Positions 1-6,558 are shown, counted from the first letter of the stretch. The stretch is DNA of 6,558 bases from Frankiales bacterium (GCA_025963265.1 JAOPUY010000427.1:1-6558); one strand, 5' to 3'. Numbers and translations: made by a program. Notes: a model not told the origin generated them from the letters alone.

Positions 1-679
1 CGTCGGCCAGAAAAGTCCGCAACCGCTCGTAGGCCGCCAGCGCCTCGGCCGGCCGACCGGCGGCCGCCAGCGCGGCCATCAGCTGGCCGGTGAACTGCTC
101 CCGGATCGTGAATTGCCCGGCTAAGGCCTCGAGGTCGGCGATGAGCGCCTCGTCCGGCCCGAGCAGCAACCGGGCCTCGACCCGCTCGGCCTGGACGTCT
201 AGTCGCTGTTCCTCCCACTTCGCCGCCAGCGGTCGGGCGTACTCGGCGTCGCCCGCGTCGGCCAGCGCCGGACCGCGCCACAGGTCGAGTCCGCGGGCGA
301 ACAAGTCGGCCGCCAGTCCCGGGTCGCCGCCAGCCAGCGCGCGGCGGGCCTGCTCGGCCAGCTCGCAGAACAACTCGACGTCGGTCGTGAGCTCGGACTG
401 GCTGGCCAACCGGTAGCCGCCGGGCACCTGCTGGATCTCGGCGGCGGCGCCCAGCGTCCGCCGCAGCCGGGAGATCAGGGTCTGCAGCGCGTTGATCTGA
501 TCGGTGGGCCGACCGGCCAGGGCCGTCCCCCAGACCGCCACGACCAGCTGCTCGGCGCTCACGACGCGTTGCTTGTCGACGCCCAGCCGCAGCAGCAGCC
601 GGCGCAGCCGCACGCCGGAGATCTCCAGCGTGCGCCCAGCGTCGGAGACCTCCAAGGGGCCGAGCACAGACAGCTGCAC
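1..679 (-). CDS. SARP/BTAD-family transcriptional regulator, N-terminal part (cut by left edge)
   Basis: The minus strand is open from a GTG at 679 to the window edge (226 codons). It reads as an OmpR-like winged-helix DNA-binding domain at about residues 1–85: start VQLSVLGPLEV, then VVSAEQLVVAVWG, then NALQTLISRLRRTLG, then VPGGYRL. A bacterial transcriptional activation domain (BTAD, TPR-like helices) follows from about residue 90 to the edge, with ALDLWRGPAL-type and GRPAEALAAYERLRTFLAD motifs. This is the classic SARP/AfsR architecture; such proteins bind direct repeats and activate secondary-metabolite or stress genes. GTG 679 is chosen because the hydrophobic VLGPLEV strand normally begins within a few residues of the start, and a stop lies upstream in frame with no ATG or GTG between. 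No good Shine-Dalgarno is visible, but a -10-like AACGAT sits six bases upstream. The C-terminus is outside the window, so it could be a small SARP or a large one with ATPase/TPR domains. Its target is unknown. Confidence 0.9.
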   Translation of the reverse strand, partial: MQLSVLGPLEVSDAGRTLEISGVRLRRLLLRLGVDKQRVVSAEQLVVAVWGTALAGRPTDQINALQTLISRLRRTLGAAAEIQQVPGGYRLASQSELTTDVELFCELAEQARRALAGGDPGLAADLFARGLDLWRGPALADAGDAEYARPLAAKWEEQRLDVQAERVEARLLLGPDEALIADLEALAGQFTIREQFTGQLMAALAAAGRPAEALAAYERLRTFLAD

Positions 680-685
680 GTGACC

Positions 686-691
686 ATCGTT
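686..691 (-). promoter_or_regulatory. -10-like hexamer of the SARP-family gene (leaderless geometry)
   Basis: On the minus strand AACGAT lies exactly six bases before the GTG start at 679. This resembles the actinobacterial -10 (TANNNT) and places the transcription start at or next to the start codon. No clear -35 element is visible. The call rests on matching geometry at the other unit-leading genes of the window. Confidence 0.35.
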
Positions 692-788
692 CCAGACGAT
701 CGGCCCAGACCGCCCGTTGGCGACTTCCAGGCCCGGCGTCGGCGGCGGCCAGCCGGGCGATCAGCCACCTGAGCGGGGTGCTGCCTGA

Positions 789-794
789 CAGGAT
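789..794 (+). promoter_or_regulatory. -10-like hexamer (or Shine-Dalgarno) before the yjbQ-family gene
   Basis: CAGGAT ends six bases before ATG 801, the same geometry as at the SARP-family gene, clpS and pncB. The same bases contain AGGA seven bases from the start, so they could instead act as a ribosome binding site on a longer mRNA. The 121-base divergent intergenic region (680–800) shows no other obvious signal and no gene. Confidence 0.35.
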
Positions 795-800
795 GGACCC

Positions 801-1217
801 ATGCGCAGCGACCTGATTGCCATCCACACCGGCGGCACCGCCCAGATCCGCGATATCACCAGCGAGTGCGAGACCTTTCTCGCCGCCGGGCCGGAACACG
901 AGCCCGACGGCCTCCTCAACATCTTCGTGCCGCACGCGACGGCCGGCGTCGCCATCCTCGAGGTCGGGGCCGGTAGCGATGAGGACCTGCTGGCGGCGCT
1001 GGACCGGCTGCTGCCGCGCGATGAGCGCTGGCGGCACCGGCACGGCAGCTTCGGGCACGGCCGCGACCACGTGCTGCCGGCCTTCGTGCCGCCGCAGACC
1101 ACGATCCCGGTGCTGGGCGGCCGACTCGCGCTGGGCACCTGGCAATCCATCTGCCTGGTGGACACCAACGTCGACAACCCCGAACGCTCGCTGCGACTCA
1201 GCTTCCTGCCCGGCTGA
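801..1217 (+). CDS. yjbQ: YjbQ/UPF0047 family protein
   Basis: A 138-residue protein, full length for the YjbQ (UPF0047) family of small cytosolic trimeric beta-proteins. Visible family motifs are GLLNIFVPHATAGVAILE (about 37–54; conserved His45 and Glu54), a His-rich stretch HRHGSFGHGRDH (79–90) and IPVLGGRLALGTWQSICLVD (102–121). The conserved histidines probably bind a metal or ligand. E. coli YjbQ is reported to have weak thiamin phosphate synthase activity, but the physiological role is unsettled, so a thiamin role here is only inference. The start at ATG 801 gives the expected N-terminus and follows CAGGAT by six bases. The gene diverges from the SARP-family regulator and converges on murI, with 39 bases between the two stop codons. 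It is therefore probably not part of the cysteine operon. Confidence 0.9.
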   Translation: MRSDLIAIHTGGTAQIRDITSECETFLAAGPEHEPDGLLNIFVPHATAGVAILEVGAGSDEDLLAALDRLLPRDERWRHRHGSFGHGRDHVLPAFVPPQTTIPVLGGRLALGTWQSICLVDTNVDNPERSLRLSFLPG

Positions 1218-1257
1218 GCCGCCGGGCTGGGCCGATCCAGCTGCGAAGCTGAGCCGC
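1213..1257. repeat. 10-base direct repeat at the yjbQ/murI convergent junction
   Basis: GCTGAGCCGC occurs at 1213–1222, covering the yjbQ stop codon, and again at 1248–1257, reaching the first base of the murI stop triplet on the plus strand. The flanks are not alike, so it may be chance in GC-rich sequence. Confidence 0.3.
1238..1251. terminator. Possible weak bidirectional hairpin between yjbQ and murI
   Basis: CAGCT-GCGA-AGCTG forms a five-base-pair stem with a GNRA-type tetraloop on the plus strand (UCGC on the minus strand) in the 39-base gap between two convergent genes. There is no T-run on either side, so it is at best a weak or Rho-assisted stop signal. The call rests mostly on position. 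Confidence 0.2.
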
Positions 1258-2087
1258 TAAAGGGAACTCAGCTCGTCGGCGTACACGCCCAGAAATCGGC
1301 GGGCCAACTTGGCGAACGGCTCGATCGGGCCGGTGGCCTCGAGCCGGTGAACGGGGCGCTCGGCCTCATCTGAACGAAGCAGGTCGAGTTCGAACAACGT
1401 GCGATAGACGTCGCGCGCGGTCTCGTCCGCGCTCGACACCAAGGTGATCTGATCGCCCAGCACCACCGACAGCAAACCGGTCAGCATCGGATAGTGGGTG
1501 CAGCCGAGGACCAGCGTGTCGATGTCGGCCGCCGCCAGCGGGCTGAGGTAGGACTCGGCCAGGCCGAGCAGCTGGCGCCCGCTGGTCACACCGTGCTCCA
1601 CGAACTCCGCGAAGCGGGGGCAGGCGGCGGCGAACACCTCGACGCCGGGCGCCGCGCTCAACGCGTCCTGATAGGCGCCGGACGTGATGGTCGCGGTGGT
1701 GCCGATCACCCCTATCCGACCGTTGCGGGTGGCGGCCGCGGCCCGGCGCGCGGCGGGCCGGATCACCTCGACCACCGGGATGTCATAGCGCTCGCGGGCG
1801 TCGGCGAGGCAGGCCGCGGAGGCCGAATTGCAGGCGATCACCAGCATCTTCACGCCGGAGCTGACCAGGGAGTCCATGACATCCAACGCGTACTCGCGGA
1901 CCCGCGCGATCGGCAGCGGTCCGTACGGCGAGTGGGCGCTGTCACCGATGTAGTGCAGCGACTCGTGCGGCAGCTGGTCGAGCACCGCGCGGGCGACGGT
2001 CAGCCCGCCCACGCCGGAGTCGAACATGCCGATCGGCGCATCGACCGACGGCACCGCCCGCGCCGACCGCGCTGACGGCGCGCTCAC
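1257..2087 (-). CDS. murI: Glutamate racemase
   Basis: A 276-residue cytosolic enzyme that interconverts L- and D-glutamate to supply D-Glu for peptidoglycan. Both catalytic cysteines are present in their motifs: Cys86 in VIACNSASA and Cys196 in [10 protein letters not shown]. The N-terminal [13 protein letters not shown] (19–31; catalytic-site Asp23/Ser24) and [12 protein letters not shown] (47–58) are also typical. The GTG start at 2087 overlaps the rhomboid stop codon in a GTGA, indicating translational coupling. It leaves about 16 residues before the first conserved strand, and an in-frame GTG at residue 12 is an alternative start. The same cysM–rhomboid–murI order is known in mycobacteria. 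No metallo-beta-lactamase or rph gene follows as there, so the operon ends here against the convergent yjbQ. Confidence 0.96.
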   Translation of the reverse strand: MSAPSARSARAVPSVDAPIGMFDSGVGGLTVARAVLDQLPHESLHYIGDSAHSPYGPLPIARVREYALDVMDSLVSSGVKMLVIACNSASAACLADARERYDIPVVEVIRPAARRAAAATRNGRIGVIGTTATITSGAYQDALSAAPGVEVFAAACPRFAEFVEHGVTSGRQLLGLAESYLSPLAAADIDTLVLGCTHYPMLTGLLSVVLGDQITLVSSADETARDVYRTLFELDLLRSDEAERPVHRLEATGPIEPFAKLARRFLGVYADELSSL

Positions 2088-2779
2088 GCTCGGGCCGGCT
2101 TGGCTGGCTTAGCCGCCTTCGGCGACCGGGACGGCTTGCGGTGCAGCAGCGCCGCGACTAGCGCGCCCACCACCAAGCCGGCGACATGGCCGCCCCAGAA
2201 GACGTGGTGGCCGGATTTGGGCAGCAGACCGCTGAACAGGGAGGAGAACAGCACCGCGACGATCACCGCGACCGCGATCCACTTGATGTTGCGCGAGAAC
2301 CAGGCCCGGGCCAGCAGGTAGCCGAGCCACCCGAAGACGACCCCCGAGACGCCGAGCAAGACCTCATGGGACGGGCCGGCCACCCAGTCCACGACGCCGG
2401 AGGCGAGCAGCACCGCCACCGTCGCCAGCAAGAACTGCCGCACCCCGGTCATCAGCAACAGCCAGGCCAGCGCGGCGAACGGGATGGTGTTGGTGGCCAG
2501 CTGACGAGCGTCGGCGTGCAGGAACGGCGAGACGATGATCCCGACCAGGCCGCTGACTTGCCGCGGCTTGATGCCGGCCTGCAGCATCCGGTGGTCGAGC
2601 AGGTCGTCGAGTCCGACCAGGAACCAGAGCACGGCGAGGGCGGCCAGCGTGAAGACAGCCGCGCCGGCCGGCGTGCCGGGCTTGAGGCCCCGCCAGGCGC
2701 TGGCGTGCGCGAGCTCGTAGCGGCGCTGCTGGGCCCGGCTTCGCGGCTGGTCCGGACGGCCGGGCGAGGGGGTGGTCAC
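2084..2779 (-). CDS. Rhomboid family intramembrane serine protease
   Basis: A 231-residue membrane protein with about six hydrophobic segments (roughly 38–57, 95–112, 115–134, 140–159, 166–186 and 194–212). It carries the rhomboid catalytic dyad: Ser145 in [15 protein letters not shown] (GxSG) at the start of the fourth segment, and His198 in [14 protein letters not shown]. His88 and Asn97 in [10 protein letters not shown] match the conserved oxyanion-hole region. It should therefore be an active protease that cleaves transmembrane helices, but its substrate cannot be told. The N-terminus (1–36) is polar and Arg-rich, and the C-terminus after 213 is a Lys/Ala/Pro-rich cytosolic tail. The start is GTG 2779, 32 bases after the cysM stop, with only a weak AGG-type binding site. 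It is the orthologue by position of mycobacterial Rv1337. Confidence 0.93.
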   Translation of the reverse strand: MTTPSPGRPDQPRSRAQQRRYELAHASAWRGLKPGTPAGAAVFTLAALAVLWFLVGLDDLLDHRMLQAGIKPRQVSGLVGIIVSPFLHADARQLATNTIPFAALAWLLLMTGVRQFLLATVAVLLASGVVDWVAGPSHEVLLGVSGVVFGWLGYLLARAWFSRNIKWIAVAVIVAVLFSSLFSGLLPKSGHHVFWGGHVAGLVVGALVAALLHRKPSRSPKAAKPAKPARA

Positions 2780-2811
2780 CGGTTAACGGTACCTAAGCAG
2801 TTATTCGCGCC

Positions 2812-4067
<1,256 letters not shown>

Positions 4068-4076
4068 GTCGGGGAA

Positions 4077-4083
4077 CTCCTTT
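4077..4083 (-). promoter_or_regulatory. Strong Shine-Dalgarno of cysO
   Basis: On the minus strand AAAGGAG precedes the cysO ATG with nine bases between. It is the clearest ribosome binding site in the window and fixes the cysO start. The nearby upstream CTCC (4156–4153, minus strand) is complementary to GGAG and could mask it in an alternative fold. Confidence 0.75.
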
Positions 4084-4122
4084 GATGATGGGCAGGACTA
4101 TTGATGTGCGGGCGGTCTAAGG

Positions 4123-4173
4123 GCCAACCATCAGGGGCCGCGGAAAATGTCCGGAGGCCGGAAATGGGCTGGC
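4123..4173 (-). promoter_or_regulatory. Candidate structured mRNA leader upstream of cysO
   Basis: The 112-base gap between the micro-ORF stop and cysO can fold. Minus-strand GCCAGCC (4173–4167) pairs with GGTTGGC (4129–4123) as seven pairs including one G·U. Inside it lies the perfect inverted repeat TCCGG-CCT-CCGGA (4162–4150). The loop region CTCC is complementary to the cysO Shine-Dalgarno. There is no poly-U tract, so a Rho-independent terminator is not supported. A translational or Rho-dependent switch is possible. This matches no riboswitch class I recognise and is judged by eye only. Confidence 0.3.
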
Positions 4174-4179
4174 GCGGCG

Positions 4180-4272
4180 TCAGTGACAGTCGTAGCAGAC
4201 GTCGAGGACGGTGTGGCCCAGCAGCACGCGGCGGATGCCGCTGTCGTAGGTGACGCGGACAGAGTCATTCAC
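4180..4272 (-). CDS. 30-codon micro-ORF ending in Cys-Tyr-Asp-Cys-His, between mec and cysO
   Basis: GTG 4272 opens 30 codons that end in the sequence LLGHTVLDVCYDCH (residues 17–30), with TGA at 4182–4180. It starts four bases after the mec stop codon, so it can be translated by coupled ribosomes; no Shine-Dalgarno is visible. Both cysteines and the terminal histidine sit in the last five codons (Cys26, Cys29, His30, plus His20), a possible zinc or redox site. Lying directly before cysO–cysM, it could also be a leader peptide whose translation senses Cys-tRNA. Cysteine-codon leader ORFs of this kind are known ahead of sulfur genes in mycobacteria, and short leader peptides are annotated near such genes in streptomycetes. 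I do not recognise the sequence. The longer in-frame ATG at 4386 overlaps mec and gives a low-complexity Arg/Ser-rich extension, so it is rejected. Coding status is uncertain. Confidence 0.5.
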   Translation of the reverse strand: MNDSVRVTYDSGIRRVLLGHTVLDVCYDCH

Positions 4273-4276
4273 GGAG

Positions 4277-4693
4277 TCAGTCAAGGCTGGCCACCACTTC
4301 GACCGGCTCCTCGGTGACCGCTCCGTCGACGATCCGGAACGACCGGAACTCCACCGCCTCGGGCTCGCGGGTCGAGACGAGCACATAGTGGGCGTTCGGC
4401 TCTTGGGCCAGAGAGATGTCGGTCCGCGAGGGATAGGCCTCGGTCGCGGTGTGCGAGTGATAGACGATCACCGGCTCCTCGTCGTTGCCGTCCATCTCTT
4501 TGTAGAGCTGGAGCAGATCGCCGGAGTCGAATTCGTAAAACGTAGGCGAGCGGGCTGCGTTGAGCATCTCGATCATGCGCAGCGGCCGGTCGGATCCGGC
4601 CGGGCCGGCGACCACTCCGCACGCCTCGTCGGGATGATCCCGGCGGGCATGGGCGACGATGGCGTCGTAGGTCGCGGTGGCGAGGGTCAACAC
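4277..4693 (-). CDS. mec: JAMM/MPN+ zinc peptidase that releases cysteine from CysO-cysteine
   Basis: A 138-residue stand-alone JAMM metalloprotease. The zinc site is complete: Glu23 in PDEACGVVAG and the motif H79-S-H81-x7-S89-x2-D92 in VYHSHTATEAYPSRTD. In the M. tuberculosis pathway Mec hydrolyses the bond between the CysO Gly-Gly and the newly made cysteine, freeing cysteine and regenerating CysO. It may also be the enzyme that trims the extra CysO tail seen here (inference). The start GTG 4693 is followed at once by a TTG. Upstream lie a GGAGG 15 bases away, too far for a normal binding site, and a -10-like TATCCT eight bases away. Initiation from an internal near-leaderless promoter is therefore possible besides readthrough from clpS–aosR, whose last stop is 53 bases upstream. 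Confidence 0.95.
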   Translation of the reverse strand: MLTLATATYDAIVAHARRDHPDEACGVVAGPAGSDRPLRMIEMLNAARSPTFYEFDSGDLLQLYKEMDGNDEEPVIVYHSHTATEAYPSRTDISLAQEPNAHYVLVSTREPEAVEFRSFRIVDGAVTEEPVEVVASLD

Positions 4694-4701
4694 AATTAGT
4701 C

Positions 4702-4711
4702 AGGATATCCT
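4702..4711 (-). promoter_or_regulatory. Palindrome AGGATATCCT with embedded -10-like TATCCT ahead of mec
   Basis: A perfect ten-base palindrome lies 8 bases before the mec GTG. Its minus-strand half contains TATCCT (4707–4702), which fits TANNNT, and a transcript from it would start about at the mec start codon. The palindrome could bind a regulator over the -10 or may be chance. Confidence 0.3.
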
Positions 4712-4728
4712 CCCCGGCGTCGCCGCCC

Positions 4729-4760
4729 GGCCATCAGGTCGGTCCCTCAGGCCATCAGGT
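4729..4760. repeat. 11-base direct repeat, 21-base period, straddling the aosR stop codon
   Basis: GGCCATCAGGT is present at 4729–4739 and 4750–4760. The second copy lies in the last codons of the DUF2017 gene and the first lies just after its stop. The period is a multiple of three, so the downstream copy would repeat Leu-Met-Ala in the same frame. Confidence 0.6.
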
Positions 4761-5199
4761 GGGTGACGAGCAGATCCTGCACCGAGCTCAACCAGTGATA
4801 GAGCGTGGTCGTCTCCTCGCGGGGGTCGAGCTCGGAGTCCTCGGTCACCCCCAGCCGCGTCCCCAGCGTCAGCCGCAGGTCGTTGAGCACCTTGATCCAC
4901 CGGTCGGCCGCCTCGTCGTCGAGCTCGATCCGGCCGCCGCCGACGGCGACCTCGGCCCGGCACAGCTGCAAGCGGGCGCCGCGCTCGTCGCGCAGATCGG
5001 ACATCACCATGTCGCGATACTCCTGCGAGGCTGGCTCGTCATCGGTGTAGCCCGCCGGGTAGAGCCGGGCCAGGGCCGGATCCTCGGCGTCCTCGCTGGC
5101 CAGCAGCACGGCGAAGTCGTCGAACAATGTGGTCAGCACCGACGGTTCGGCCCCCTGCAGGTCGACCCGCAGCACAGCGCCCTTGCGCTTGGCTTTCAC
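4747..5199 (-). CDS. aosR: DUF2017 / AosR-like protein, short form
   Basis: A 150-residue protein of the DUF2017 family. In M. tuberculosis the member at this locus, AosR (Rv1332), is described as a redox-sensing transcriptional partner that activates mec–cysO–cysM under oxidative stress. The most recognisable stretch is the C-terminal half, [20 protein letters not shown] (87–106) with [13 protein letters not shown] following, then [18 protein letters not shown] (132–149). GTG 5199 is the start because it overlaps the clpS stop in a GTGA, and upstream in-frame codons would lie wholly within clpS. The protein is shorter than the mycobacterial one as I remember it. It has a single cysteine (Cys80), so an intramolecular disulfide switch is not possible here. 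It may sense oxidants by intermolecular bonding, or not at all. Confidence 0.85.
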   Translation of the reverse strand: MKAKRKGAVLRVDLQGAEPSVLTTLFDDFAVLLASEDAEDPALARLYPAGYTDDEPASQEYRDMVMSDLRDERGARLQLCRAEVAVGGGRIELDDEAADRWIKVLNDLRLTLGTRLGVTEDSELDPREETTTLYHWLSSVQDLLVTHLMA

Positions 5200-5513
5200 G
5201 AGTCGCGCTGGATAGTGGCCCAGAGCCCGTAGCCGTGCAGCGTGGCGGTGTCGCCCTCCATGCGCTCGCGCGGTCCGGAGGAGACGATGGCTTTGCCCTT
5301 TGTGTGGACGTCCATCATCAGCTCGGTGGCCTTGGGCTTGGGATAGCCGAAGACCTTCATGAGCACGTGCGTGACGTAGCTCATCAGGTTCACCGGGTCG
5401 TTCCAGACCACGGTGACCCAGGGCCGGTCGGCCTCGTGTTGCTCCTCGGCGAGCACCTGGGAGCGCTGCTCCACTTCGGCCTCGCGGTTCGGGATCAGAA
5501 TCGGCGCGGACAC
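5196..5513 (-). CDS. clpS: ATP-dependent Clp protease adaptor ClpS
   Basis: A 105-residue cytosolic adaptor that binds proteins with destabilising N-terminal residues and hands them to the ClpC/ClpA unfoldase. Family hallmarks are [20 protein letters not shown] (31–50), where Asn38-Asp39 contact the N-degron alpha-amine, and [20 protein letters not shown] (67–86), where His70 completes the pocket. The first ~30 residues are a flexible, charged N-terminal extension, as usual for the unfoldase-engaging tail. GTG 5513 is the only in-frame start after an upstream stop. It has no Shine-Dalgarno but has CACCAT six bases before it, which suggests a leaderless mRNA. It leads the long minus-strand train and overlaps the DUF2017 gene by four bases. 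clpS–DUF2017 divergent from pncB is a common actinobacterial arrangement. Confidence 0.96.
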   Translation of the reverse strand: MSAPILIPNREAEVEQRSQVLAEEQHEADRPWVTVVWNDPVNLMSYVTHVLMKVFGYPKPKATELMMDVHTKGKAIVSSGPRERMEGDTATLHGYGLWATIQRDS

Positions 5514-5519
5514 CCATTC

Positions 5520-5525
5520 ATGGTG
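5520..5525 (-). promoter_or_regulatory. -10-like hexamer of the clpS operon (leaderless geometry)
   Basis: On the minus strand CACCAT stands exactly six bases before the clpS GTG. With no binding site in between, the mRNA probably starts at the GTG. No convincing -35 is visible. It lies back-to-back with the pncB promoter in a 57-base divergent region. Confidence 0.4.
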
Positions 5526-5558
5526 TCACGTCGCCCTCCGACCGGCAGCAGAGTCTGC

Positions 5559-5564
5559 CAACAT
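5559..5564 (+). promoter_or_regulatory. -10-like hexamer of pncB (leaderless geometry)
   Basis: CAACAT is followed by six bases (ATAAACAG region, A-rich and without a Shine-Dalgarno) and then ATG 5571. This is the same spacing as at clpS, yjbQ and the SARP-family gene. The -35 region would overlap that of clpS, so the two promoters may compete or share a regulator. Confidence 0.4.
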
Positions 5565-5570
5565 AAACAG

Positions 5571-6558
5571 ATGTCGACTGCCCTGCTGACCGACCGCTAC
5601 GAGCTCACCATGCTCAACGCCGCCCTGGCCGATGGCACCGCGAACCGCCGGTGCACCTTCGAGGTCTTCGGCCGTCGGCTGCCCAGCGGCCGCCGCTACG
5701 GCGTGGTCGCCGGCACCGGCCGGGTGCTGGAGGCGATCGCCGACTACCGGTTCACCGACGCCCAGCTCGCCGGGCTGCTGGCCGCGGGGGTCATCGACGA
5801 TCGCTCGGCGCGGTACCTGTCCGCCTACCAGTTCACCGGCGACATCGACGGTTACGCCGAGGGCGAGCCCTATTTCCCGGACTCGCCGATCATGTCGGTG
5901 ACCGGGACGTTCGCCGAGACCGTGCTGCTGGAGACCTTGGTGCTGTCGATCCTCAACCACGACTCGGCGATCGCGGCCGCCGCGGCCCGGATGGTGATCG
6001 CCGCCGGCGGCCGGCCGATCATCGAGATGGGCTCGCGCCGCACCCATGAGCAGGCGGCGGTCGCGGCCTCGCGGGCGGCCTACCTGACTGGGTTCGCCTC
6101 GACGTCCAACCTGGCGGCCGGCCAGCGTTACGGGATCCCGACGGCGGGCACGGCCGCGCACGCCTTCACGCTGGTCCACGACAGCGAGCGCGCCGCCTTC
6201 GCCTCCCAGGTCAGCGCGGCCGGCGTGCAGACGACGCTGCTGGTCGACACCTACGACATCGGACTCGGAATCGAGACGGCGGTCTCGGTGGCCGGGGTGG
6301 GGCTTGGGGCCGTCCGGATCGACTCCGGTGATCTGGCGGTGCGGGCCATCGAGTCCCGCGAGCAGCTCGATCGGCTGGGCGCGGTGAACACCAAGATCGT
6401 CATCAGCGGCGATCTGGACGAGTACTCGATCGCCGCGTTGGCCGCTGCGCCGGTCGACTCCTACGGCGTCGGCACCGCCCTGGTGAGCGGCTCGGGGGCC
6501 CCGACCGCGGGCTTGATCTACAAGCTGGTCGAGGTGGACGGCCGGCCGGTGGCCAAAC
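5571..6558 (+). CDS. pncB: Nicotinate phosphoribosyltransferase (cut by right edge)
   Basis: The first 329 residues of a nicotinate phosphoribosyltransferase, which joins nicotinic acid to PRPP with ATP hydrolysis to make nicotinate mononucleotide in the Preiss-Handler NAD salvage route. Visible motifs are LTDRYELTMLNA (6–17), FEVFGRRLP (30–38), EMGSRRTHEQAAVAASRAAY (152–171; Arg156/Arg157 line the nicotinate/PRPP site), GTAAHAFTLVHD (193–204; His197 is the candidate phospho-histidine), LLVDTYDIGLG (223–233), RIDSGDL (249–255), ISGDLDE (278–284) and YGVGTALV (298–305). The start at ATG 5571 gives the standard family N-terminus. No Shine-Dalgarno precedes it. The family is usually about 420–450 residues, so roughly the last quarter is missing. 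It is divergent from clpS, as pncB1 is in M. tuberculosis. Confidence 0.96.
   Translation, partial: MSTALLTDRYELTMLNAALADGTANRRCTFEVFGRRLPSGRRYGVVAGTGRVLEAIADYRFTDAQLAGLLAAGVIDDRSARYLSAYQFTGDIDGYAEGEPYFPDSPIMSVTGTFAETVLLETLVLSILNHDSAIAAAAARMVIAAGGRPIIEMGSRRTHEQAAVAASRAAYLTGFASTSNLAAGQRYGIPTAGTAAHAFTLVHDSERAAFASQVSAAGVQTTLLVDTYDIGLGIETAVSVAGVGLGAVRIDSGDLAVRAIESREQLDRLGAVNTKIVISGDLDEYSIAALAAAPVDSYGVGTALVSGSGAPTAGLIYKLVEVDGRPVAK

Noticed and set aside
817..1260. 147-codon plus-strand frame overlapping yjbQ
   Set aside because: Pro/Ser/Arg-rich +1 shadow; the frame at 801 has intact YjbQ family motifs.
1494..2075. Long plus-strand open frame opposite murI
   Set aside because: Arg/Gly/His-rich composition with no motif, mirroring third-position GC bias of murI, which has both catalytic cysteine motifs.
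4180..4194. CxxCH at the micro-ORF end as a cytochrome c heme-attachment motif
   Set aside because: The peptide has no signal sequence or transmembrane segment, and 30 residues cannot form a cytochrome c fold. Metal binding or codon-based sensing is likelier.
4273..4386. Longer start (ATG 4386) for the 30-codon micro-ORF
   Set aside because: The added part lies inside mec and reads as Ser/Arg-rich out-of-frame sequence. The GTG just after the mec stop is more plausible.
5200..5517. Upstream extension of the DUF2017 gene to ATG 5517
   Set aside because: These codons overlap clpS in another frame and give an Arg/Gly/Ala-rich sequence. The GTG in the GTGA overlap with the clpS stop is the natural start.
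5526..6179. 217-codon minus-strand open frame opposite pncB
   Set aside because: Gly/Arg-rich shadow of a well-supported pncB; no family motifs and it would run against the pncB promoter.

Overview
The window is high-GC DNA (about two-thirds G+C or more, with strong G/C third-position bias). It comes from an actinobacterium. The block clpS – DUF2017/aosR – mec – cysO – cysM – rhomboid – murI, divergent from pncB, is the same order known from Mycobacterium tuberculosis (Rv1330c to Rv1338). It lacks the peptidase-family gene found between aosR and mec there (Rv1333). CysM has the same length as I recall for the M. tuberculosis enzyme and keeps all of its diagnostic motifs. I cannot assign a genus from the sequence.

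Layout. Positions 1–679 (minus, cut by the left edge) hold the N-terminal part of a SARP/BTAD-type transcriptional regulator. Positions 801–1217 (plus) encode a YjbQ/UPF0047 protein, divergent from the regulator. Positions 1257–5513 are one long minus-strand gene train. Read in transcription order it is clpS (N-degron adaptor), a short aosR-like DUF2017 gene, mec (JAMM peptidase), an unreported-looking 30-codon ORF ending in Cys-Tyr-Asp-Cys-His, cysO (sulfur carrier), cysM (O-phosphoserine-dependent cysteine synthase), a rhomboid protease and murI (glutamate racemase). Position 5571 to the right edge (plus) is pncB, nicotinate phosphoribosyltransferase, cut at residue 329.

How it works together. 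Mec, CysO and CysM make up the protein-thiocarboxylate route to cysteine. CysO carries sulfur on its C-terminal Gly-Gly, CysM transfers it onto activated O-phosphoserine, and Mec cleaves the CysO-cysteine adduct to release cysteine. Three 4-base stop/start overlaps (clpS/aosR, cysO/cysM, rhomboid/murI) indicate translational coupling.

Most interesting points. (1) CysO does not end at Gly-Gly. It carries an extra Ser-Leu-Pro-Arg tail, so it would need trimming before activation; one more G in the adjacent G5 run would restore the canonical end. (2) The Cys-x2-Cys-His micro-ORF and a structured 112-base leader lie between mec and cysO, a plausible cysteine-responsive control region. (3) Four transcription-unit-leading genes share a -10-like hexamer (NANNAT) exactly six bases before the start codon, which suggests leaderless mRNAs. 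(4) An 11-base repeat straddles the aosR stop codon. No mobile elements, CRISPR arrays, tRNAs or rRNAs were seen, and no gene-free stretch exceeds 300 bases.
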